Source: JBKBRC01 sp046292345 (lineage in GTDB: Bacteria > Bacteroidota > Rhodothermia > Rhodothermales > Rubricoccaceae). From it: a stretch of DNA of 37,832 nucleotides. Where the stretch lies: positions 1 through 37,832 of the forward strand of contig JBKBRC010000026.1 of NCBI GenBank assembly GCA_046292345.1, given 5' to 3'. How positions within the stretch are numbered: the stretch's first letter is position 1; every line of letters begins with the position of its first letter. The position numbers were made by a program, and so were the translations under genes. Under the pieces are notes generated by a model. It was not told where the DNA came from, made no database searches, and was given only the letters and a program-made list of their open reading frames with translations. Positions 17,414 to 25,870 of this stretch are shown here, piece by piece.

Positions 17414-17493
17414 TCCCCCGTCCTGATCCCCCGTCCTGATCCCCCGTCCCGATCCCCCGTCCCGATCCCCCGTCCCGATCCCCCGTCCCGATT
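17406..17493. repeat. 13-bp tandem repeat, nearly 7 copies, covering a stop codon and the gap
   Basis: The unit CGTCCYGATCCCC recurs every 13 bases from 17406. The first three copies have T at the sixth base, the remaining four have C; the last is cut short at CGTCCCGATT. The first copy contains the TGA stop of the acetyltransferase gene. As 13 is not a multiple of 3, a change in copy number alters only the spacing to the next start. Confidence 0.96.
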
Positions 17494-17514
17494 GTTCAGC
17501 CTGACGCTCCGCCT

Positions 17515-18794
<1,280 letters not shown>

Positions 18795-18798
<4 letters not shown>

Positions 18799-20783
18799 CG
18801 CGCGAAACCCCCGCCCCCATGAACCGCCCCCGTCGCGGCCGGCAGGCCGCCAAACTCGCGCTCGACCTCTCGCTCTGGACGCTCGCCACGGCCCTCGCCT
18901 TCGGCCTCCGGCTCGAGGAGCATCTGCCGGACTTCGTGCCGGGCCTGCTGCTCCTGCTCGCGGTCGGCCTGCCGCTCAAGGCTGCGCTCGTCGTAGGGTT
19001 TGCGCTGCCGCGCCGGTCGTGGCAGGGCACGGCGCTACCAGACCTGTTCCCGCTCGCGGCGGCGGTCGTGGCCGGTGCCGCGATGGGGCTCGTCGTGGCG
19101 CAGGTGAGCCCGCTTCCCATCCCGCGCAGCGTGCCGCTCATCGAGATCCCGATCGCGCTGCTGCTGCTCGGCACGGTGCGCGTCTCGGCGCGGCTCTGGT
19201 TCGAGGAGCGCAACCACCGCGTCGGGCGGCGCGTGCCGGAGGCGGCGCGGCGCGTGCTCGTCGTAGGCGCTGGCAGCGCCGGGCAGACGATCGTGCGCGA
19301 GATGCGCCGCAACCCCTCGGCCCGCCTCGTGCCGGTCGGCTTTCTGGACGACGACCCGCTCAAGGGCACCGCGCTCATCTCCGGCCTGCGCGTGCTCGGC
19401 CAGACGGATGAGCTCGAGCGCGTCGCCCGGGCCTGCAACGCGGACGAGGTCGTGATCGCGATGCCCTCGGCCGAGGGGCCTGCCGTGCGCCGCGTCGTGG
19501 AGGCGGCCGGCCAGGCAGGCTTGCCCGCGCGCATCGTGCCCGCTCTGTGCGACCTCATCACCGGCGTCGTCTCCATCTCGCAGCTGCGCGAAGTCAACCT
19601 CGAGGACCTGCTGCGCCGCCAGCCAGTCCGCCTTGAGACCGACGCCATCGCGGACATGATCACGGGCCGGCGCGTGCTCATCACCGGCGCCGGCGGCTCG
19701 ATCGGCTCCGAAATCGCGCGCCAGGTATGCCGCTTCGCGCCTTCGGCGGTCGTACTGCTCGGGCGCGGCGAGAACTCCATCTTTCACATCCAGCGCGAGC
19801 TCGCGGCCGCCTACCCGGACTTGGAGCAGCACGCCGTCATTACCGACGTGCGCGACTTCGATTCGCTCGCGGGCGTGTTCGCGCGGCACCGGCCGCACCT
19901 CGTCTTCCACGCGGCGGCGCACAAGCACGTGCCCCTCATGGAAGCCAACCCCGAGCAGGCCGTGCTCAACAACGTGCTGGGCACGCGCAACGTGGCCGAC
20001 CTGTGCCTCGAGCACGGCGTGCGGCGCCTCGTCAACGTCTCGACCGACAAGGCCGTCAACCCGTCGTCGGTGATGGGTGCGAGCAAGCGCGTCGCCGAGA
20101 TGGTCGTGCAGCGCGCGTCGGCGCGGTGCGCCGAGGGGTGCGCGTTCGTCTCGGTGCGCTTCGGCAACGTACTCGGCAGCCGTGGCAGCGTCGTGCCGCT
20201 GTTCAAGGAGCAGATCGCGCGCGGCGGGCCGGTGCGCGTGACCCATCCGGACATGGTGCGCTACTTCATGACGATCCCCGAGGCGAGTCAGCTCGTGCTG
20301 CAGGCCAGCGCCCTGGGCGGCAACGGCCGCGTCTACGTGCTCGACATGGGTGAGCCCGTGCGCATCGTAGACCTCGCGCGCGACCTGATCCTGCTCTCGG
20401 GCCTGACGCCCGACGTGGACGTGGCGATCGAGTTCACGGGCACGCGCCCGGGCGAGAAGCTCTTCGAGGAGCTGCTGACGGCCGAGGAGGGCACCGAGGC
20501 CTCGCGGCACGAGAAAATCTTCGTCGCGCGGCAGAGCCGCTTCGCACACGACGCCTTCGAACTGCAACTGGCCGCGCTGCGCGAGGCCGCGTTCGCGCAG
20601 GACGGCGCCGAGGTGCGCCGCATCCTGCGCCGCATCGTGCCCACGTTCGTCACGCCGGAGGCGCCGCCCGCTCCGTCGCCCGCTGCGCCCGGGGGCGGCG
20701 TGTTCATCAGCACGCCGTCGTCGGCGCGCGCGACGCGTCCGGCCTCGCGCAAAGAGTCCGAATCGCCGCGTCTGGCCGCGTGA
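18795..20783 (+). CDS. pglF: UDP-GlcNAc 4,6-dehydratase, membrane type (PglF/WbpM-like)
   Basis: A 662-residue polytopic dehydratase that starts bacillosamine synthesis by turning UDP-GlcNAc into UDP-4-keto-6-deoxy-GlcNAc. Four hydrophobic segments occupy about residues 15-130. A CoA-binding-like Rossmann domain follows (RVLVVGAGSAGQTI), then the catalytic SDR domain (RVLITGAGGSIGSEIARQ) and FHAAAHKHVPLMEANP. The active-site stretch is NVSTDKAVNPSSVMGASKR, with the Thr-Asp-Lys and Met/Lys in place of the classical Tyr as in PglF/WbpM. DMGEPVRIVDLA and FTGTRPGEKLFEEL close the domain. Starts at ATG 18795, overlapping the previous stop; an in-frame ATG at 18819 is an alternative. Confidence 0.93.
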
Positions 20784-20793
20784 GGCCGCAGGC

Positions 20794-21363
20794 ATGGCCC
20801 GCCCCTTCGCCTCGCACTGCGGCCTCGCGCGCTTCGCGGTCCGGATGGCCGCGGTGTACGCGGCGTGGTTCGTCGCGTACGACCTGTTCCTGCTGCCGCG
20901 CGGCACGCTCGACGCGCCGCTCTCGCACTTCGTGACCGAGGCCACGGCCGCCGTGGTGCGGCTCTTCGGCGCCGAGGCGGCCGTGCGTGGGCGCGAGGTG
21001 TGGATGGGCGCCGCCGGCGTGTACGTCGCCGACGGGTGCAACGGTCTGGCCGCGCTGAGCCTCTTCGTGGGCTTCGTGCTCGCCTACCCCGGCACGTGGC
21101 GCCGGAGGGCGTGGTTCGTGCCGGCCGGGCTGGCGACGCTCGTGGCCGTGAACGTGCTGCGGTGCGCGTTTCTGCTCTACGTGCAGGCGTACGCGCCGCT
21201 GCACTTCGACACGCTGCACGCTTACCTGACGTCGTACGTGTTCTACGCGGTCATTTTCGCGCTCTGGATGGCCTGGACGCGCGTGGGCGGCGAAGCGTCG
21301 GCGCGCGGACCCGGGAGCGGTGCGTTCGGTGCCGCCCCCGCCACGACGCTCACAGCCGCGTGA
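20794..21363 (+). CDS. Exosortase family protein (XrtX-like)
   Basis: A 189-residue membrane protein with about five hydrophobic segments. It keeps the exosortase/archaeosortase catalytic set: Cys82 in VADGCNGLAAL, Arg123 in NVLRCAFLLYV and His142 in LHAYLTSYVFYAVIF. Such enzymes cut C-terminal tripartite signals (a short motif, a membrane helix, a basic end) and are thought to pass the protein on to a surface glycan or anchor. The small size and the presence of a partner gene suggest a Bacteroidota-type Xrt (X or F group); the subtype is from memory. It lies 10 bases after pglF and 2 bases before the partner gene. No target protein with a sorting signal was recognised in this window. Confidence 0.85.
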   Translation: MARPFASHCGLARFAVRMAAVYAAWFVAYDLFLLPRGTLDAPLSHFVTEATAAVVRLFGAEAAVRGREVWMGAAGVYVADGCNGLAALSLFVGFVLAYPGTWRRRAWFVPAGLATLVAVNVLRCAFLLYVQAYAPLHFDTLHAYLTSYVFYAVIFALWMAWTRVGGEASARGPGSGAFGAAPATTLTAA

Positions 21364-21365
21364 GG

Positions 21366-21980
21366 ATGCCGCGGATCGTGAGAGTGCTGCCGCGCACGCG
21401 CGGTCTCGTGCTCTGCCTGAGCCTCGCGCTGGCTTACGTCGCGCTGTGGAACCCCCTCCGCGGCGCGCTCACGCAGTACGCCGTGCGCCCGGCTGCCACA
21501 CTCATGGCCGCGCGGTGGGAGCGCGACCTGGCCGTCGTGCCAACGGACGCGAACGCGCACACGCTGCACGTCGTCCGCGCGCGCACGGGCGAGCGGCTGC
21601 CCCGGGGGTACACGGCCCCTGCGGGGCTGCTCTTCGTCGTACCCGCGCTCGGGCTGGCACTGCTTTTTCCGCGCCGCCGCCACTGGGTCTATCTGCTCGG
21701 GGCGCACCTCGTGCTCGGGGCAGCGGCACTGGCGGCGTTCATGCTCGGCATGGGCCCATGGCCGTACGGTCTTGTCGTGCAGCGTTTCGTGGAGACTACG
21801 CTCGCCGAAGCGTTGAGCCTCGTCGCCCCCGTTCTCGCTCTGGCTGCGTACCGGAGCAGCCGGGACGGGTCGGCGGCGCGCACGCCGTCGCTGCCGGCGT
21901 CGTCGCTGCCCGCGTCGTCGCTGCCGGCGTCGTCGCTGCCGGCGTCGTCGCTGCCGGCGTCGTCGCTGCCGGCGTCCTGA
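21366..21980 (+). CDS. Small membrane protein, probable exosortase partner
   Basis: A 204-residue protein starting ATG 21366, two bases after the exosortase stop. The N-terminus has a signal-anchor-like helix (LVLCLSLALAYVALW), a middle extracytoplasmic part (about residues 25-80), then three hydrophobic segments (GLLFVVPALGLALLF, YLLGAHLVLGAAALAAFMLG, and LAEALSLVAPVLALAAY). It does not look like a known enzyme. Position suggests it acts with the exosortase, as small membrane proteins often follow Bacteroidota exosortases. The last 30 residues are six SLPAS repeats that run directly into the stop codon. Confidence 0.75.
   Translation: MPRIVRVLPRTRGLVLCLSLALAYVALWNPLRGALTQYAVRPAATLMAARWERDLAVVPTDANAHTLHVVRARTGERLPRGYTAPAGLLFVVPALGLALLFPRRRHWVYLLGAHLVLGAAALAAFMLGMGPWPYGLVVQRFVETTLAEALSLVAPVLALAAYRSSRDGSAARTPSLPASSLPASSLPASSLPASSLPASSLPAS
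21888..21977. repeat. 15-bp tandem repeat, 6 copies, encoding SLPAS units
   Basis: The unit TCGCTGCCGGCGTCG occurs six times in frame. Copy 2 has CCC for CCG and copy 6 ends TCC; the other four are identical. The TGA stop follows at once, so the array forms the whole C-terminal tail of the exosortase partner protein. Confidence 0.97.
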
Positions 21981-21994
21981 ACGCCAGACCCCGG

Positions 21995-23056
21995 TCAGGC
22001 GCCCCGGCGCTCGGCGAAGTCCAGGAAGCGGTGCGCGAGCGTGCGCGCGAGGTCGGGCGAGTTGCCCCACGCGCGGTTGTTGCACACCGTGTGCAGCGTC
22101 ACGCCTGCCTCGACGGCCTTGTAGGCGAGCGCCGTCGCCTCGTCGATCATCTGGCGCGCCTGCGGCGTCCCGGCGAGTGCCGGCGCGGCGCGCTCGAACG
22201 GGTAGGCGTGCGCGAACGCCTCGTCGTAGCTCATCTCGCGCGGGTTGAGCAGGCGCAGGATCGCCTGCCCGTCTGCCGCGGAGAAGCGCTCGCCCGCCAG
22301 GCGCCACTGCTCGCGCAGCGGCGGCAGCCACGTCCAGTGGCTGAAGACGAAGCCGAGACCGCGCCGCTCGAGCAGGTCGAAGTAGGCCGGCGTGAGCAGG
22401 TGCGGCGAGCGGATCTCGAGGTGGTAGGGAAGTCCCTCGGGCACGTCGGCGAAGAAGCGGTCGAGCTCGGCGACGAACGCCTCCGGCGTGGGGCTCTCGC
22501 GCACGCGCGCGTACTCTTGTTCGAGGATGATGCCGCCCAGCTTGGCGCCCAGCGTGCGCGCGGCCGGCTCGGCGAACTGCCGCGTAAAGGCGCGCGCGTC
22601 GAGGCAGGACGGGTTTTCGGCCCAGACCACGCGGCCGTCGGCGCCGGTGCGTCGGAGGCGGCGCGCGAGGAAGGCCTGCGGGGCTTTGAGCAGAAAGCGC
22701 GCGCGCGGCGGCGCGTGCTCAGCGTAATGCTCGAGCGTGAACAAGCCGGGCGAGGGCTTGCCCTGCGCGTCGAGCAGCGGGCGGTAGTAGGGGAAGTCGA
22801 GCTCGAGCGAGCCGAAGTGCAGGAAGTAGTCCTCCACCGAGGCGACCGGCAGCAGCCGCTCCTCGAACGTCTCCCGCCCGACGCGCTTGCGCCGCGTCTG
22901 CACCTCGCCGGCCCAGCGCTCGCGCGGGTACACCTGGCCGATCCACGCCGCGTAGCGGTCGCTCGCGGTCGCGTAGCGCAGCAGCGGGTGGATGCCCCGC
23001 ACGTCGTAGCGCTCGGCGGCCGCGCGCCGCTCCGTCACGGAGGCCCGCGCGCTCAC
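21995..23056 (-). CDS. DUF72 family protein (TIM-barrel)
   Basis: A 353-residue DUF72 protein of unknown biochemical role. Typical features are YFLHFGSLELDFPYYRPL near residue 70, FLLKAPQAFLARR (the family's F-K-x-P region), a glutamine-rich stretch LGGIILEQEYARV, LPYHLEIRSPHLLT, and the ending CNNRAWGNSPDLA, a variant of the family's N-N-x-x-G-x-A motif. The start is GTG 23056, whose last bases overlap the TGA of the upstream membrane protein gene (GTGA), a strong sign of coupling. The gene ends 14 bases from the end of the convergent glycan operon. The family call is good; function unknown. Confidence 0.85.
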   Translation of the reverse strand: MSARASVTERRAAAERYDVRGIHPLLRYATASDRYAAWIGQVYPRERWAGEVQTRRKRVGRETFEERLLPVASVEDYFLHFGSLELDFPYYRPLLDAQGKPSPGLFTLEHYAEHAPPRARFLLKAPQAFLARRLRRTGADGRVVWAENPSCLDARAFTRQFAEPAARTLGAKLGGIILEQEYARVRESPTPEAFVAELDRFFADVPEGLPYHLEIRSPHLLTPAYFDLLERRGLGFVFSHWTWLPPLREQWRLAGERFSAADGQAILRLLNPREMSYDEAFAHAYPFERAAPALAGTPQARQMIDEATALAYKAVEAGVTLHTVCNNRAWGNSPDLARTLAHRFLDFAERRGA

Positions 23057-24222
23057 GGGGCGGGTCCGGCAGGAGAGACCGCCTCGGCGGGGGAGACGGC
23101 CTCGGCAGGGGGGGCGGGGCTCGGGGCCCCGGCCGCGTTCGTGCGTTCCACGCCTGCGGCTGGTCTGGGAGCGCCGAAGAGCAGCTCCCGCACGACGTGT
23201 CCGGCGACGACCAGGCCCACGGCCAGCACGGCGTAGTAGGCGAGCAGGCGCCAGCCGAGCAGCACGGGTCCGGCGAAGCCGGAGGGCAGGAGGGGGGCCA
23301 AGAACAGCATGAACAGGCCCTCCATGCCGCCCGAGCCGCCGGGCGTCGGCATGACGAGCCCGACGAGCCAGAGCGCGGCCGTGCGCAGGTAGAACAGCAC
23401 CCACCGGATGCCCGGCGCCACGCTCAGCGCCACGAGCAGCACGACGCCGTAGCGGCACAGCCACACGAGTGCCGTGTAGCCGTACCCGGCGAGGTAGAAC
23501 GAGGCCGGTTGCCCGCGCAGCACGCGCGCCTGCCGCTGCATCTTGGACGTCTCCTCGCGCACGCGCTCTTCGAAACGGCGCAGCACCTTCCAGTGCGCGA
23601 TCCAGCGCGCCAGGCGGCCGATGAGTTCGGGCCGCACGAGCGTGGCGTAGGCGAAGAAGCTCGTCCACGCGAGCATGGCGCCGAAGTAGAGCGCCACTGG
23701 CCCAATGCTCGCCGCGCCGAAGGCAGTCGGGAAGACGGGCAGCCAGAGCGCGGCGGCGTAGAGCACCACGATGGCCGTGGCGAACCAGATCTGGTCCATC
23801 AGCATCGAGAAGAGCATGATGGCCGAGACCTGCCCGAGCGGGATCTTCTGGTCGCGTGCGATGAAAACGGCCGCGAACGGCCCGCCGCCCACGGCCGACG
23901 GCGTCACGGCCGAGAGGAACTCCCACGTCAGCAGCGAGCGGAAGCTGGCCCGGAAGCCGAGGGCGCGCCGCGAGATGTGCCGCAGGCGTAGCGAGGCGAT
24001 CACGAACTGCGCGCCGAGCAGCAGCACGGCGAGCGCGAACACGCCCGGATGGAACGAGGCGCGCACGGCTGCAAACGCCCCCGGCTCGTACGTGAACGCG
24101 ATCACGGCGCCGATGGCGGCCAGGCTGAGCAGGCCGGGCCAGACGAGGTCGCGCACGCGCAGCCGGCGGCGCGGCGGCGCGGCGAGCACGGCGTCCGGGA
24201 CGGGGGCAGGCGCGGTGTCCAT
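23053..24222 (-). CDS. UPF0104 / LPG-synthase-like membrane protein (YbhN family)
   Basis: A 389-residue polytopic membrane protein with the lysylphosphatidylglycerol-synthase transmembrane (UPF0104) fold but without the aminoacyl-transferase domain. It has about eight membrane segments, the conserved FLSAVTPSAVGGGPFAAVF near residue 105 and VMPTPGGSGGMEG near residue 315. Such proteins may move lipids across the membrane (inferred from the family's flippase part). The ATG is at 24222, 24 bases after the HIT gene. The C-terminus is Pro/Ala-rich with a duplicated PAEAVS unit from an 18-bp repeat at 23075-23110. Overlaps the start of the DUF72 gene. Confidence 0.85.
   Translation of the reverse strand: MDTAPAPVPDAVLAAPPRRRLRVRDLVWPGLLSLAAIGAVIAFTYEPGAFAAVRASFHPGVFALAVLLLGAQFVIASLRLRHISRRALGFRASFRSLLTWEFLSAVTPSAVGGGPFAAVFIARDQKIPLGQVSAIMLFSMLMDQIWFATAIVVLYAAALWLPVFPTAFGAASIGPVALYFGAMLAWTSFFAYATLVRPELIGRLARWIAHWKVLRRFEERVREETSKMQRQARVLRGQPASFYLAGYGYTALVWLCRYGVVLLVALSVAPGIRWVLFYLRTAALWLVGLVMPTPGGSGGMEGLFMLFLAPLLPSGFAGPVLLGWRLLAYYAVLAVGLVVAGHVVRELLFGAPRPAAGVERTNAAGAPSPAPPAEAVSPAEAVSPAGPAP
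23075..23110. repeat. 18-bp tandem repeat, 2 copies
   Basis: GAGACCGCCTCGGCGGGG is followed by a copy with two changes (GAGACGGCCTCGGCAGGG). On the minus strand it encodes a duplicated PAEAVS near the C-terminus of the UPF0104 protein. Confidence 0.85.
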
Positions 24223-24246
24223 GGGCGGCGGAAGATAGCGGCTGCC

Positions 24247-24774
24247 TCAGCCGGCCGAGGCGGTCTTGTGCAGGCGCTGGTATGTCTGCTCCAGACTTTC
24301 GGGGATCACCCGCTCCCCGCCGACGCTGGTCATGAAGTTGGTGTCGCCGTGCCAGCGCGGAACGACGTGCTGGTGCAGGTGGCGCGGAATGCCCGCCCCG
24401 GCCGCTTCGCCCTGGTTGATGCCGACGTTGAAGCCGTCCGGGCGGTAGGCCGTGCGCAGCCAGCCCATCGCGCGGGCGGTCAGCTCGGCCAGTTCGGCGC
24501 GCTCCTCGGGCGAGAGCGCATCGTAGGCGGCCACCTCGCGGTACGGGACGACCATCAGGTGGCCGCCGGTGTACGGGTAGCGGTTGAGGACGACGAAGCA
24601 CGTCTGCCCGCGATGGAGCACGAGGTTGCGCGCGTCGTCGGCCGGATCGGCGGCGGCGAGGCGGGCGAAGAGGCCGGGGCCGTCGGGAGCGCTGCCCGAG
24701 CTGTCGCGGCCGTCGCGCGCGGCGTCGGTGGCGCGGGCGATGTGGGCCGCGCGCCAGGGGGCAAAAAGAGGCAT
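24247..24774 (-). CDS. HIT-domain nucleotide phosphorylase/hydrolase (Ap4A phosphorylase-like)
   Basis: A 175-residue histidine-triad protein. The catalytic H-x-H-x-H motif is in PRHLHQHVVPRWHGDTNFM. Other family stretches are CFVVLNRYPYTGGHLMVVP and DGFNVGINQGEAAGAGI, which resemble mycobacterial-type Ap4A phosphorylases (cleaving diadenosine tetraphosphate with phosphate). The start ATG 24774 (MPLFAPWRAAHI) is chosen since family proteins begin near here; an in-frame ATG at 24906 would add 44 residues mostly made of a 21-bp repeat. First gene of a three-gene minus-strand unit with UPF0104 and DUF72 genes. The true substrate may be another nucleotide conjugate. Confidence 0.88.
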   Translation of the reverse strand: MPLFAPWRAAHIARATDAARDGRDSSGSAPDGPGLFARLAAADPADDARNLVLHRGQTCFVVLNRYPYTGGHLMVVPYREVAAYDALSPEERAELAELTARAMGWLRTAYRPDGFNVGINQGEAAGAGIPRHLHQHVVPRWHGDTNFMTSVGGERVIPESLEQTYQRLHKTASAG

Positions 24775-24775
24775 C

Positions 24776-24837
24776 GGTAAGGAGAGCGAGAGACCGGTAA
24801 AGGAGAGCGAGAGACCGGTAAAGGAGAGCGAGAGACC
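24776..24837. repeat. 21-bp tandem repeat, 3 copies, in front of the HIT gene
   Basis: GGTAAAGGAGAGCGAGAGACC is present at 24796-24816 and 24817-24837; a third copy, one A shorter, lies at 24776-24795. The array ends one base from the HIT start codon, in the leader shared with the divergent nuoJ promoter region. On the plus strand each copy contains AAGGAGAG, a Shine-Dalgarno-like sequence, but it faces no gene. Confidence 0.95.
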
Positions 24838-24926
24838 GGTAGCAGAACGACGCAGCGGGCGAGCGACGGCGATAGGTACGGCGCCGCCCGGCACGTGCTT
24901 CGCCAATCCCTCACGGGCCCGTCCGG

Positions 24927-24957
24927 TTGTCCGATCGTGGGAGGGAGGGTAACTTCG
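24927..24957 (+). promoter_or_regulatory. Bacteroidota-type promoter of the nuoJ-N operon
   Basis: TTG (24927-24929), 20 bases, TAACTTCG (24950-24957): one mismatch from TTG-N19-21-TAnnTTTG. It is 23 bases before the nuoJ ATG, so the leader would be very short. This is the best promoter match in the window and supports complex I genes J to N being a separate transcription unit. Confidence 0.5.
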
Positions 24958-24980
24958 CGCTGCCCACGATCCGCTCGCCC

Positions 24981-25496
<516 letters not shown>

Positions 25497-25537
25497 CCCG
25501 CGTCTAGCTCTCCGCTCCGCGCCCGCCGGCGCCGCCC

Positions 25538-25837
25538 ATGGAACTCTCCTGGTACCTCTCGCTCAGCGCGGTCCTGTTTGCCATCGGCGTGCTGGGCGTG
25601 CTGCTGCGCCGCAACGTGATCGTGGTGTTCCTGAGCATCGAGCTGATGCTCAACGCCGTCAACCTGACGCTCGTCGCCTTCAGCCAGGCCTTTGCCAACG
25701 TGGACGGGCAGATCCTGGTCTTCTTCGTCATGAGCGTCGCCGCCGCCGAGGCCGCCGTCGGGCTCGCCATCGTGATCGCGCTCTTCCGCAACAAGCAGAC
25801 CGTCAACGTAGACGAGATCGCGCTCTTCCGCGGCTGA
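25538..25837 (+). CDS. nuoK: NADH-quinone oxidoreductase subunit K
   Basis: A 99-residue, three-helix subunit of complex I, homologous to MrpC and ND4L. The two membrane glutamates needed for proton movement are both present: Glu35 (SIELML) and Glu71 (AAAEAAVG). The length is normal. It starts at ATG 25538 after a C-rich leader without a Shine-Dalgarno, 41 bases after nuoJ. Confidence 0.97.
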   Translation: MELSWYLSLSAVLFAIGVLGVLLRRNVIVVFLSIELMLNAVNLTLVAFSQAFANVDGQILVFFVMSVAAAEAAVGLAIVIALFRNKQTVNVDEIALFRG

Positions 25838-25870
25838 CGCCGCACCGCGCCGAACCCGCCCCACCGCCCC

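Noticed and set aside
21888..21977. SLPAS array as an exosortase sorting signal
   Set aside because: A sorting signal needs a short motif followed by a membrane helix and basic residues. Here the array follows the last helix and runs into the stop.
24776..24837. Repeated Shine-Dalgarno-like AAGGAGAG as ribosome sites for a plus-strand gene
   Set aside because: No plausible plus-strand start codon with a real gene follows; nuoJ starts about 145 bases downstream.
24775..24906. ATG 24906 as the HIT gene start
   Set aside because: The extra 44 residues are mostly the translated 21-bp repeat, while family proteins start near ATG 24774.
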